Assembly: GCA_902618245.1 (NCBI GenBank)
Contig: CACMZR010000002.1
Location: 124,001 to 188,000 of the forward strand
Length of the DNA stretch: 64,000 nucleotides
Source: an uncultured Bacteroidota bacterium
GTDB lineage: Bacteria > Bacteroidota > Bacteroidia > Flavobacteriales > Flavobacteriaceae
Direction of reading: 5' to 3'
In this document: piece by piece, positions 42,919-50,710 of the stretch
Position numbering within the stretch: the stretch's first letter is position 1
Layout: each line of letters opens with the position of its first letter
The notes under the pieces: generated by a model
What the model was told of the DNA's origin: nothing
The model's input: the letters and a program-made list of their open reading frames with translations, nothing else
The model's database searches: none
Made by a program: the position numbers and the translations under genes

Positions 42919-43368
42919 TTATGGTAAAAGAATAACTCCTTTTGCAGTCAAAGAATATATTTCTTTCGGTTCAACAATTAAACTGATAGCTGACTCATTT
43001 TCTCCTCTATCACGTGCATAATGTTTTAATTCATCGACAGATATGTTTCTTTTAAAAGCCTCGCCACTTACTATGACTTCTTTTCCAATTATATTTTTGG
43101 GAACAAAAAATGAGTAATCCTTAAAATTGACCATAATATCTTTTTCTTCTCCGATTTCAAGTTTCATCCAACACCCTTTCATTTGGCATACATCAGTTAC
43201 TTTAGCTTTCAGTTTTGCATTAAACTTTTCTTTAGCCAAAAATAAATTTTGGATTTTAGAATTTTCAATTATACTTCCCTCTTCTATTTTTTCACCGAAG
43301 CTTCTTGTTTGTCCACTTAAGGAAGCAGAAATAATAAACAGGCCGAATAATACTTTGATTTTTTTCAT
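42919..43368 (-). CDS. secreted DUF4920 protein
   Basis: 149 aa from ATG 43366-43368 (MKKIKVLFGLFIISASLSGQ), preferred because it begins a signal peptide; the frame is open to 43410 but without one. The DUF4920 domain is seen in AKVTDVCQMKGCWMKLEIGE (CxxxGCW), IMVNFKDYSFFVPKNIIGKE and VIVSGEAFKRNISVDELKHYA. The two cysteines may bind metal or form a disulfide. Exported members are common in Flavobacteriia, with unknown function. It ends 10 bases before the start of the 812 aa protein gene, so likely same unit. Confidence 0.8.
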   Translation of the reverse strand: MKKIKVLFGLFIISASLSGQTRSFGEKIEEGSIIENSKIQNLFLAKEKFNAKLKAKVTDVCQMKGCWMKLEIGEEKDIMVNFKDYSFFVPKNIIGKEVIVSGEAFKRNISVDELKHYARDRGENESAISLIVEPKEIYSLTAKGVILLP

Positions 43369-43461
43369 TTTAATTTTATTGAGATGCAATAAAATTACAA
43401 AAACCCCCATAGAAATTACTAAGAGGGTATTTATAATATTATTTAAAAAGTGATTATAAGT

Positions 43462-44193
43462 TTATTCTCTAGGAGAACTTAATTCAGGCATAAATGTATG
43501 ATGCCTTGTAAGGCCCCAATCGTCTACAAGAGATTCCCTAAATTTTTTATAGTCTACATCCCAAGCTCCAAACAATTCATTGTAAGCGGCGATGAGCTTT
43601 GGAATACTATTTTTTCTCCAATTTTCTTCATCCTCAAAGTTTTTAAATATCCATCGGATCATAACAACATTTCGTCGAGAGGCTCCAGAGATTTGATTTA
43701 AGATGCTTTTATTATATGGATGACCAATTTTTTCATAGGCTTTTTTTGCCCTCATTTGGAAAGTCCAAAAATCATCTTTTTTATCCTCTTTATAACTTAA
43801 AAAAGCAATTCTCCTATGATCATTTCCCTCATAATTACCAGTTCTATAACTTGCCTCTTTATTAACTGCCCAAAGACTTACCCTACCTGATGTGTGAGGA
43901 ACGTTTTTGAACCAGTAACTATTCCCTTTGCTATTTTGATAGTCTAATTCTCCTAGATTTCTTACTACCCTCACCCTAGCGTAATTTTGAGCATTGGGAC
44001 CTGTTAAAATTTTGAAGGTAAAAAACTTTTCTTTGGCTCCTTTCCCGTTATACATTTGAGTTTTTTTTGCAACTGCCGATTCAAATTCTGGGATATCCTT
44101 ATTTTCAACAGTTAGCACTCTCATTTGTAGGATCTGAGAATTTACATTACTAAAGAATGTAAAAAGTAGTATTGTAATTAATAATCTTTTCAT
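43462..44193 (-). CDS. secreted tandem-barrel-like protein, divergent family member 2
   Basis: 243 aa. Signal peptide LLITILLFTFFSNVNSQ. The first half (LQMRVLTVENKDIPEFESAV, TFKILTGPNAQNYARVRVV) and second half (HRRIAFLSYKEDKKDDFWTF, NVVMIRWIFKNFEDEENWRK) both show the strand-helix-strand layout of ABM-like domains. It is the most divergent relative, with a basic character. Its leader is ACCATAAATCAATTAAAAATG, so it belongs to the cassette group. Function unknown. Confidence 0.5.
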   Translation of the reverse strand: MKRLLITILLFTFFSNVNSQILQMRVLTVENKDIPEFESAVAKKTQMYNGKGAKEKFFTFKILTGPNAQNYARVRVVRNLGELDYQNSKGNSYWFKNVPHTSGRVSLWAVNKEASYRTGNYEGNDHRRIAFLSYKEDKKDDFWTFQMRAKKAYEKIGHPYNKSILNQISGASRRNVVMIRWIFKNFEDEENWRKNSIPKLIAAYNELFGAWDVDYKKFRESLVDDWGLTRHHTFMPELSSPRE

Positions 44194-44229
44194 TTTTAAT
44201 TGATTTATGGTTAATAAAAGTGCAATATA

Positions 44230-44255
44230 AAAAAACCCTCCTTATTTTGGAGGGT
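44230..44255 (-). terminator. terminator after the 44263 gene
   Basis: ACCCTCC (44235-44241) pairs with GGAGGGT (44249-44255), followed on the minus strand by a T-run. The same ACCCTCC/GGAGGGT stem recurs at 45241, 57659 and 61122. Confidence 0.8.
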
Positions 44256-44262
44256 TATCTAT

Positions 44263-45162
44263 TTATTTAGCAAATTGTTCCATGGAGGAAATTTTACCTT
44301 CTAAATCGAAATAATAAATTTCCATTAGTTCTTTATTACATTTTCTACCATTTTTAAAAACTCTTGACTCTGTCCCTCTAACAATTACACCACTTGCAGC
44401 ATCAGTATTTGCAATTTTAATTGGAATTATTGCATTGAGTTTCCAATTTACAGATCTAAAAGGTTTGAAAAAATTTGCTAGATCTGATTTTTTATACGTA
44501 GCTTTTTGACCCCTATAATCATTAAAAACAAATTCATCTGCAAAAGCCATCTTCATACCTTCTGTATCCATTTTATTGTAACTTTCAACCATTTGCTCTA
44601 TAATCTTTGTTTCATTTCTATTAGAAAAAACAAAAGGTCTTCCTGTATACTCACTTTCTTTTCTACCAAAAAATTTACCTCCGTAAGGGAATCCGTAATT
44701 TGCAGAGTCTATTGCTACCCATTGTTTAAATCCTTTAACTTTCCCAGCGTTGTCAAGAACAAATTGTTCCATTAAATCTAATTTCTGGTAAGATCCATTT
44801 TTAAAGATTCTTTCTTCTTTGGACCAAGCCAAAACCTGCTTAAAATCACCATCTTTCTGGTGTAAAGGAATTATTTTATAAGGAACCATAGATAAGCTCT
44901 CCATTGCATCTGCCCATTTGGCTTGATTTTCTTTAAACTTATCAGTTAAAAATTCATCAGCATAGTATGGAAACGATTTTTCAAGATCTAAATCTGAGTA
45001 TGCTTTAGCTAAATCCTGTAGGTTGTCAATTTCAGCTTGTGTTCCAAATGTGTATGATTTTCCGTAACTATCTCCTTCACCAAGCCAAACTCCTCCATCA
45101 TTTTGACAAGAAAAAAAGGATATGGATATAAGTGTAGAGAAAATAAAAATATATTTTTTCAT
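44263..45162 (-). CDS. lipoprotein with two NTF2-like domains
   Basis: 299 aa. Lipoprotein signal (SISFFSCQNDGG). Two halves (about 45-155 and 175-299) each begin with a helix and then show the cone-like NTF2/SnoaL pattern: LAKAYSDLDLEKSFPYYADEF and MVESYNKMDTEGMKMAFADEF, each followed by strands and an ERIFKNG- or SRVFKNG-type strand. Such folds bind or turn over small hydrophobic molecules. Its promoter-leader is of the shared cassette type (TTCTTTGTATATTGC, then CATAAATCAATTAAAATG). A tandem, exported NTF2 protein fits the small-molecule theme of the region. Confidence 0.65.
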   Translation of the reverse strand: MKKYIFIFSTLISISFFSCQNDGGVWLGEGDSYGKSYTFGTQAEIDNLQDLAKAYSDLDLEKSFPYYADEFLTDKFKENQAKWADAMESLSMVPYKIIPLHQKDGDFKQVLAWSKEERIFKNGSYQKLDLMEQFVLDNAGKVKGFKQWVAIDSANYGFPYGGKFFGRKESEYTGRPFVFSNRNETKIIEQMVESYNKMDTEGMKMAFADEFVFNDYRGQKATYKKSDLANFFKPFRSVNWKLNAIIPIKIANTDAASGVIVRGTESRVFKNGRKCNKELMEIYYFDLEGKISSMEQFAK

Positions 45163-45205
45163 TTTAATTGATTTATGTTTTTAAAAAAGCAATATACAAA
45201 GAAGT
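45163..45205 (-). promoter_or_regulatory. shared promoter-leader cassette of the 44263 gene
   Basis: On the minus strand TTCTTTGTATATTGC is followed by a T/A-rich spacer and CATAAATCAATTAAAATG. Core and leader match the cassettes before other secreted-protein genes here. Confidence 0.55.
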
Positions 45206-45240
45206 AATAAAATTTATAAAAAGGATATTTTGAAAACTTA

Positions 45241-45264
45241 AAACCCTCCGTTCAGGAGGGTTTT
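45241..45264 (-). terminator. terminator after the 45271 gene
   Basis: AACCCTCC and GGAGGGTT pair around a short GTTCA loop, with a T-run in the minus direction. Confidence 0.8.
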
Positions 45265-45270
45265 GACAAA

Positions 45271-45915
45271 TTATTTTTGAGGTTGATAATCATAATATCC
45301 CTCAACAGGAATCATAACATGATCGAGTCCTGTTCCCTCGAACATAATATATGGTCCCCCTGAATTAAAGTCTGTTGTCATACCTTTTAAAGAGGAAGGA
45401 TCTTTAGGCATTAGCATCAAGTGAGGACCTGATTCAATCCAAAGCCCTTCTTTAGCATCCTCTTTATTGAAAACACCTGGTTTCGAATTATCTTCTCCCA
45501 TATCTCCATGGAGCATATACATCCAACCATCTCGATCTAGTTCAGGTTTTTGCCCTGACATAGCAGCCATTATCCATTTCATACCTTGTGCATCCATTAC
45601 CATTGGCATTGCTTCATGTGGATCTTTCCATCCATTTTCAGGATCAGACATCCCCCTAGGATTTCCAGCCATTGCAGTCCAGCCATTTGTCCCTTCTCGT
45701 AAAATAGTTTCCCCATCAGAATCAATTACAGTGCAATTCGCTGCTATAAACGGAGGTGCTGCTGTACTTAAAGCCCATATTTTCCATTCAGCTGAAGTAT
45801 GGGGTAAATCTGGTTCCCCATTATCTTTGGTTGTTTCTTTCTCAATTGTTGCTGGAGCGTTATTACAAGCTAATAGTCCAAAAAGAAGAAGATTAATAAT
45901 AAACAGTTTTTTCAT
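45271..45915 (-). CDS. lipoprotein of unknown function
   Basis: 214 aa. Lipoprotein signal (LLFGLLACNNAP). The mature part is rich in Gly, Met and Trp: EWKIWALSTAAPPFIAANCT, GTNGWTAMAGNPRGMSDPEN, ILREG and PHLMLMPKDPSSLKGM. This type of protein, with a methionine-rich middle and a C-terminal LDHVMIPVEGYYDY, occurs in marine bacteria without a known role. It could bind metal through the Met/His residues. Its leader is a weaker form of the shared cassette (ATTGATATAAATTAATTTAAAATG-like). Confidence 0.55.
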   Translation of the reverse strand: MKKLFIINLLLFGLLACNNAPATIEKETTKDNGEPDLPHTSAEWKIWALSTAAPPFIAANCTVIDSDGETILREGTNGWTAMAGNPRGMSDPENGWKDPHEAMPMVMDAQGMKWIMAAMSGQKPELDRDGWMYMLHGDMGEDNSKPGVFNKEDAKEGLWIESGPHLMLMPKDPSSLKGMTTDFNSGGPYIMFEGTGLDHVMIPVEGYYDYQPQK

Positions 45916-46030
45916 TTTAAATTAATTTATATTGATATACAATTTACATAATTAGATTTTATCTTTCTGGATGGTAATTCCTTTATATTTTTAGAGATTT
46001 AATAAAAGGGTTTAAAAAAAGCGTAATCTC

Positions 46031-46537
46031 CTATTTAAGCTCTTTTTGAAATAAACAAACGTCATCCTCTTTGTAGTGCTCTGGTAAATTTGTTGTGTCT
46101 TTTAGTTTTTTTATGCCCAAAAATTCAAAACCAAAACTTCCATAGTGCTTAATTAGTCCTTTATTTAACCCTACTGTATCCATCCTTACAAACTTAAGTT
46201 TGTTTTCGATACAATATTTTTTGCTCCAGTCTAAAATTTTCCCCACTAATCTCTGCCCCCGAAATGAAGGATTCGAAGCAATACGATGAATATAAAGTGA
46301 AGGCGCTTTGTCTTCTCCCCAAATCAACTCATCTTTTAAAGTAGTTGCCCAAACGCAAGCAACTTGTTCATTAATTTCTAATTTCCATTGTGATTTATTT
46401 TTTATCTCAGCTTTTACCATTTTTTTTTCAAATTTTGGCCAAGGTACTTGGGCTTTTGATTTCATATAGGCTGTCGCTATTTCATACAATTTGAAAATGG
46501 TATCCAAGTCCTCTAAATTGCTATTTTTTATTTTCAT
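46031..46537 (-). CDS. GNAT-family N-acetyltransferase
   Basis: 168 aa cytosolic protein. LEDLDTIFKLYEIATAYMK is the first GNAT helix, LYIHRIASNPSFRGQRLVGKIL contains the acetyl-CoA-binding R/Q-x-x-G-x-G/A loop, and FEFLGIKKLKDTTNLPEHY fits the last strands. Substrate is unknown. It starts 19 bases after the end of the peptidase-like gene at 46557, so both may be one unit. Confidence 0.85.
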   Translation of the reverse strand: MKIKNSNLEDLDTIFKLYEIATAYMKSKAQVPWPKFEKKMVKAEIKNKSQWKLEINEQVACVWATTLKDELIWGEDKAPSLYIHRIASNPSFRGQRLVGKILDWSKKYCIENKLKFVRMDTVGLNKGLIKHYGSFGFEFLGIKKLKDTTNLPEHYKEDDVCLFQKELK

Positions 46538-46556
46538 TGATCTAAAATATTTTTAA

Positions 46557-47597
46557 TTAGTTAGGACTTATACTAAATACGGTATCACCAATATTCACAG
46601 GAGGGGTACCCTTCATATACAAAATAGTTCCTGATTTGGTGGCAAAGTATCTCTCAATAATTTCACCAAACTCATCTGTAATAAAACCCAACTCTCTATT
46701 TTTAAGTACTTTGTTTCCTGCCTTGTGCTCTGAATATAAAATACCTTGAAATTTAGACTTTATATAATAGGGGCTATTCAACCTTTTGAATTTTATTTCC
46801 CCAAAAGGATCATTGTATTTATACATTTTTAATTTATCAAATATTCTAAAATATCCTCTTAAAATTCTGTCAACTGCTTTTGGTTGAAGATATCCTAGTT
46901 TACCACTTTCAAAACTTAGAGCGATTTTCCCAACTTGAGTGGCTTGTTTAAATGCATAGAGTGCAGGCTCGGTAATTTTAATTGTATATGGATAAGATAT
47001 TACATTTTCAAAGCCGCTATATTCAGACAACTCTTTTGCCATTTTAGTATTAAAAGGATAATTTTTGTTATCATAATAACATACAAAAGGTAGAAGATCT
47101 TCGTTGGCATCACCGCTGTGAGCGTCAAGAAAAACATCACTTTCAGGAATAATCTTTGTTGAAATGAAGTGAGCTATTTTTTCTGAAACACTTCCATTTT
47201 CATTACCAGGGAAAATTCTATTTATATTTAAATTATCAATTGGGTTTACATATGGTGTACTCGAATAAAACGCTCCAATATTTGTTATGGGAAGTATAAT
47301 AATGGTACCTGTTAACTTATTTAATTCTAATTTTTTAATTAATTTTTGGGTTGCAATAATGGGCGCATATTCCGCTCCGTGAACTCCAGCTAAAATAGTA
47401 AATACGATTCCTTGATCTTTCCCTTTTATAACAGTTAAGGGCAAAAAGGTTTTATTACCATAATCATCATTGAATTCTATTTTTATTTTATTTATGCTCT
47501 CTCTAGTTGAGTTTACAAATAAACTATCGAATTCACTCTGACAATTAGCTGTTTGATGAATTAATAAGATGAAAAGAAAGGTAAATTGTCTTTTCAA
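46557..47597 (-). CDS. exported succinylglutamate-desuccinylase/aspartoacylase-family zinc hydrolase
   Basis: 346 aa with a Sec signal (FLFILLIHQTANCQ). GVHGAEYAPIIATQKLI gives the zinc ligands H and E of the M14C/AstE type, NINRIFPGN is a substrate-binding arginine segment and FLDAHSGDANEDLLP the third ligand histidine. YFATKSGTILYMKGTPPVNIGD forms the C-terminal beta domain of AstE proteins. An exported member suggests hydrolysis of an N-acyl amino acid or peptide outside the cytoplasm. It precedes the GNAT gene by 19 bases, so a deacylase and an acyltransferase sit together. Confidence 0.85.
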   Translation of the reverse strand: MKRQFTFLFILLIHQTANCQSEFDSLFVNSTRESINKIKIEFNDDYGNKTFLPLTVIKGKDQGIVFTILAGVHGAEYAPIIATQKLIKKLELNKLTGTIIILPITNIGAFYSSTPYVNPIDNLNINRIFPGNENGSVSEKIAHFISTKIIPESDVFLDAHSGDANEDLLPFVCYYDNKNYPFNTKMAKELSEYSGFENVISYPYTIKITEPALYAFKQATQVGKIALSFESGKLGYLQPKAVDRILRGYFRIFDKLKMYKYNDPFGEIKFKRLNSPYYIKSKFQGILYSEHKAGNKVLKNRELGFITDEFGEIIERYFATKSGTILYMKGTPPVNIGDTVFSISPN

Positions 47598-47612
47598 TTT
47601 TTTAAAGTTATG

Positions 47613-47664
47613 CTTTTTGGGGGTCTTGAAAGGTATTTATCATACTTTACCCCCCCCCAAAAAG
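47613..47664 (-). terminator. hairpin with a nine-C tract between 46557 and 47682 genes
   Basis: CTTTTTGGGGGT (47613-47624) and ACCCCCCCCCAAAAAG (47649-47664) are inverted repeats 24 bases apart. The C run (47650-47658) is longer than needed to pair. It probably ends the 47682 transcript. A homopolymer of nine C in DNA this AT-rich is unusual. Confidence 0.55.
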
Positions 47665-47681
47665 TAATTCAAAAACAAAAT

Positions 47682-48212
47682 TTATTTTTTATTGGCTTCC
47701 ATGAACATGGCGAGTTCTTTGTTGAAAGCCTCATCTGGAAAAATTGCACTTACTTCTACAATTTTATCATTTTCCCATTTGTAACCAAAAAAGCAGTGAT
47801 TTGATATTGTATCACCAGAAATTTTTGATACAGCTGTCCAATCACTCCAATGACTTGTCCAAGTACTTCCATAATCCTCAGCATAGTTACCTCCAGCATT
47901 TTTAACATCAGCACCTGTATAATTAACAGTCTCCATCCAACCTTCCGGAAAACTAATCTCACTAAACATGGCATGATGTGTGCTCACTAAATTTTCAAAA
48001 TCAGTTTTAGTCATTTCTAGCTGGTTAAATTTAATTTTAGCATCATCAGAAATAATGCTCGAGTCAAAATTATTTTTTACATAACTCTCCATCATTTCAG
48101 AAATTTTCTGAGCCTTTTCATCTTTTATTTTGATTGTGGAAACCTGCTCTGTCTTATTATTCGCGCAGTTAAGAATTCCAATAGATAGCATTAAGATTAA
48201 AAACTTTTTCAT
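47682..48212 (-). CDS. lipoprotein with an NTF2-like domain
   Basis: 176 aa. Lipoprotein signal (SIGILNCANNKTEQ). SEMMESYVKNNFDSSIISDDAK is the N-terminal helix, followed by DFENLVSTHHAMFSEISFPEGWM and strands STWTSHWSDWTAVSKISGDTI, then HCFFGYKWENDKIVEVSAIF. This fits the SnoaL/NTF2 cone. The cassette-type promoter-leader (TCTTTGTATATTAAAGC, then ATAAATCAATTTAAAATG) puts it in the secreted group of this region. Similar single-domain proteins are at 59861 and 61224. Confidence 0.6.
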   Translation of the reverse strand: MKKFLILMLSIGILNCANNKTEQVSTIKIKDEKAQKISEMMESYVKNNFDSSIISDDAKIKFNQLEMTKTDFENLVSTHHAMFSEISFPEGWMETVNYTGADVKNAGGNYAEDYGSTWTSHWSDWTAVSKISGDTISNHCFFGYKWENDKIVEVSAIFPDEAFNKELAMFMEANKK

Positions 48213-48252
48213 TTTAAATTGATTTATATATTAATGCTTTAATATACAAAGA
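48213..48252 (-). promoter_or_regulatory. shared promoter-leader cassette of the 47682 gene
   Basis: On the minus strand the core TCTTTGTATATT is followed by AAAGCATTAATATATAAATC and the leader AATTTAAAATG. Confidence 0.5.
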
Positions 48253-48298
48253 TTTACAAACTTACTTTGTGTTAATTTAAATGATGTCTCAAATAAAT

Positions 48299-48700
48299 CT
48301 AGGTCTTTTTTAAAAGGTCTCTAATCTCTGTCAACAAAATAATTTGTTTTGGAGTCTCTATGGATTTATCTGAAATATCTTCAGATTTTTTCCTCAATGA
48401 ATTAAATAATTTAATTACCAAAAATATTGTGAAGCCTACAATAGTAAAATCAACAATATTATTTATAAATAAACCATATTCAATTGACACTTCACTATAG
48501 CTTTCAGTTGCTTTTCTTAGAATTAATTTTTTTTCTTGAAAATTTATGCCTTGAGATAACATTGACAGGGGTGGCAATAAAATATTTTTAACTAGTGAGT
48601 CAACTACTGAGTTAAATGATGCTCCTATAACTATACCCACAGCCATTTCAATCATATTACCTCTTAAGGCAAACTCTTTAAATTCGTTAATGATTTTCAT
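48299..48700 (-). CDS. mscL: large-conductance mechanosensitive channel
   Basis: A pressure-release channel in the inner membrane protecting against hypo-osmotic shock. 133 aa. FKEFALRGNMIEMAVGIVIGASFNSVVDSLVKNILLPPL is the highly conserved N-terminal helix and first membrane span. FINNIVDFTIVGFTIFLVIKL is the second span, and KKSEDISDKSIETPKQI the cytoplasmic bundle. Length is usual. It is monocistronic, ahead of the cassette genes in its direction. Confidence 0.93.
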   Translation of the reverse strand: MKIINEFKEFALRGNMIEMAVGIVIGASFNSVVDSLVKNILLPPLSMLSQGINFQEKKLILRKATESYSEVSIEYGLFINNIVDFTIVGFTIFLVIKLFNSLRKKSEDISDKSIETPKQIILLTEIRDLLKKT

Positions 48701-48813
48701 AATCTTAAATTTTTTTTTTTTGGTTAATCTAATTTACATTTTGTAGATCTATTGTCTAAAATTTTAACCATTTATCGCAAAACCTAATTATGAAATTTAT
48801 ATGATTATATTGC

Positions 48814-48845
48814 ATAAAAAAAGAGCTTTTGATAAAGCTCTTTAA
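48814..48845 (-). terminator. terminator after the 48875 cysteine-rich gene
   Basis: AAGAGCTTT (48821-48829) and AAAGCTCTT (48834-48842) pair, with a T-run on the minus strand. Confidence 0.8.
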
Positions 48846-48874
48846 TAATTTATAAAATTGTGTTATGTGGTAGG

Positions 48875-49009
48875 TTAAGCGGAATCAGTTCTGAATTCTG
48901 CACAAGTATACTTTTCACTTACTTCAACTTCGTGAATACCACATCTTTTAAGTTCGTGGTTTAAGTTGTCACAGTTTATACAACTATTACTTATTTTTAG
49001 AATATCCAT
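48875..49009 (-). CDS. 44-aa cysteine-rich protein
   Basis: MDILKISNSCINCDNLNHEL, then KRCGIHEVEVSEKYTCAEF and an acidic end. CxxC with two further Cys and three His gives a possible zinc- or iron-binding knot. The gene is followed by a good terminator 30 bases after its stop, which supports expression. No family recognised; the layout is like short rubredoxin- or zinc-ribbon-like proteins. Confidence 0.6.
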   Translation of the reverse strand: MDILKISNSCINCDNLNHELKRCGIHEVEVSEKYTCAEFRTDSA

Positions 49010-49506
49010 ATCTTTTTTATTTACCACAAATATATATTAAGGTATCGCAAGTTTCCAAATTACTGGACTAATACATAATTAAACTAATTCTAAATAACAA
49101 TGAATTATAAATATACTTTGAGTATGTAGAAAGCAAATAGTAGTGAAAATAAAAAAGGGCACCTAAGAAGTAGTGCCCTTAAACCATAAACCAACTTATT
49201 CAAAAAAGAATATAAGTCAAAAGTACATTTGTTTTTATTATCAAAAAATTAATCTTAACGAAAAATCTTATAGTGTAATAGAGGTAGCTGATGGTAATAT
49301 ACTGTAATTCAAACAAGTAAAATTTTTATATGTGATGGTACCAAATTAAATTCTATTATACTATTAAATTTTAGAGGTTAGTTTTAGAACGTTATTAATA
49401 TTGATATACATATACCACTTCAAATATCCTTCAAAATTAAATGGCATATGGTTTATATTAAGCATTATAGTATATTGGTTACTGTTAATCGTAAATCTAA
49501 ATAAAA
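49010..49506. other. intergenic region with one hairpin, no gene seen
   Basis: Nearly 500 bases lie between the cysteine-rich gene and the OsmC gene. All frames are short. It contains a minus-strand terminator-type hairpin at 49149-49180 and, just before the OsmC start, AT-rich sequence with a GTATATTGG element that may be its promoter. Confidence 0.4.
49149..49180 (-). terminator. terminator-type hairpin with no obvious gene above it
   Basis: AAGGGCAC (49155-49162) pairs perfectly with GTGCCCTT (49173-49180), followed on the minus strand by a T-run. No minus-strand gene ends here, so a small RNA or a lost gene is implied. Confidence 0.6.
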
Positions 49507-49926
49507 ATGAAAAGAGAAGTAAATGCAATATGGAAAGGTGGCGGTGCTGACGGAATTGGCCATTTAAATGTTCAAAGTGGTGCATTCAGTAATATGCCAT
49601 ATAGTTTCAAAACAAGGTTCGAAAATGAAAATGGCAAACTGGGAACAAATCCTGAGGAGCTTATAGCCTCTGCACTTGCTGGTTGTTTTAATATGAAACT
49701 TGCCTTTGTTCTAAATGAAGCAGATTTTAATCCAAACGAACTAAATACTAAGGCACATTTAACTTTTCAAGACGGGGTAATAACATCTATAGAATTAATC
49801 TTAAATGGGAATGTGCCAAGTATTAATCAAGATAAATTTACTGAACTAGCTGAAGAAGCAAAAAATAATTGCCCCGTTTCAGGAGTCTTGAATTGTGAAA
49901 TTAAGTTAAATGCAACTCTTTTTTAA
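49507..49926 (+). CDS. OsmC/Ohr-family peroxiredoxin
   Basis: 139 aa. The thiol-based peroxide-reductase fold is clear: GTNPEELIASALAGCFNMKL holds the first catalytic cysteine (C59) and NNCPVSGVLNC the second pair near residues 121-130. The N-terminus MKREVNAIWKGGGADGIGHL is typical of OsmC rather than Ohr. It probably detoxifies organic hydroperoxides in the cytosol. It stands alone on the plus strand after a 500-base gap; the following gene starts 46 bases later. Confidence 0.88.
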   Translation: MKREVNAIWKGGGADGIGHLNVQSGAFSNMPYSFKTRFENENGKLGTNPEELIASALAGCFNMKLAFVLNEADFNPNELNTKAHLTFQDGVITSIELILNGNVPSINQDKFTELAEEAKNNCPVSGVLNCEIKLNATLF

Positions 49927-49972
49927 TTACTTTAAAAAGAGTCTTGAAATTTATTTAAAGGTTTGAATTTTA

Positions 49973-50668
49973 ATGAATCTATTATCGATGAAGAAAATTG
50001 TTTTAAAATATGTAATTGAATTTTCTGTTATAGTGCTTGGTATTTCTGTATCCTTTTGGTTTGACAAATATCAGACATCGCTTGATAATATTGACAGAGA
50101 AAAGGAGGTGCTTTCAGAATTATCCACCGAGCTGGAAGTTATTGAAAATACAGTTAAAAATAGAGACAGTGTTTTTAAATTTGATGCAGAAAATTTAGCT
50201 AAAGTAATTGATGACAGTATTCCTAATGTCACCTTTTCTTATGTTGAACTCTTAATCGCTTCAATAGATTATCGTGGCTTTAGTCCTAGTGAAGAAATTT
50301 ATACCTCTCTTAAATACGACGGGGGTTTAAAATTTATAAGAAATAGTAAAATAAAAGTTGCAATAGAATCATTTTACAATGGAACTAAATCTGGTGTTTT
50401 AGCTAATACACAAGATGAGATTATTGTCCAAAGGGAAGTATTAAAATATATTCAGTTTAATCATCCTCAGCTTTTAATTGAAATTGGTAAAATGAAAATA
50501 CCAGATTTTGAAAAAATAAAACTATTCACTAAAGTTGTTCAAGAAGACAGAACCCTCAAATCACTACTGACATCAAAACTTAGATTTATGAAAAGTAAAA
50601 TAATATTTTTACAACGTTACAAAAACAGTTTAGCAGAACTCAAAAATTTAATTGATTTGTCTACTTGA
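49973..50668 (+). CDS. membrane-anchored protein of the DUF6090 type
   Basis: 231 aa. A single N-terminal span (LKYVIEFSVIVLGISVSFWF) is followed by an acidic, coiled-coil-rich region (IDREKEVLSELSTELEVIENTV, SLDNIDREKEV). A second ATG at 49988 (MKKIVLKYVIE) may be the true start. Proteins with this plan, a span then FxKY and helices, are assigned DUF6090 in Bacteroidota genomes; I rely on the pattern only. Function unknown. It converges on the gene at 50711 across a bidirectional terminator. Confidence 0.6.
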   Translation: MNLLSMKKIVLKYVIEFSVIVLGISVSFWFDKYQTSLDNIDREKEVLSELSTELEVIENTVKNRDSVFKFDAENLAKVIDDSIPNVTFSYVELLIASIDYRGFSPSEEIYTSLKYDGGLKFIRNSKIKVAIESFYNGTKSGVLANTQDEIIVQREVLKYIQFNHPQLLIEIGKMKIPDFEKIKLFTKVVQEDRTLKSLLTSKLRFMKSKIIFLQRYKNSLAELKNLIDLST

Positions 50669-50670
50669 TT

Positions 50671-50708
50671 AAAAAACCCCTCTTAAAATTAATTAAGAGG
50701 GGTTTTTT
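50671..50708. terminator. bidirectional Rho-independent terminator
   Basis: CCCCTCTT and AAGAGGGG pair around AAAATTAATT, flanked by A- and T-runs. It ends both convergent transcripts (49973 plus and 50711 minus). Confidence 0.85.
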
Positions 50709-50710
50709 GA

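Noticed and set aside
45467-45925. Plus-strand 152-aa ORF opposite the 45271 lipoprotein.
   Set aside because: It is rich in Ser/Pro/Ile typical of an antisense shadow and has no leader or family; the minus-strand gene has a lipoprotein signal and terminator.
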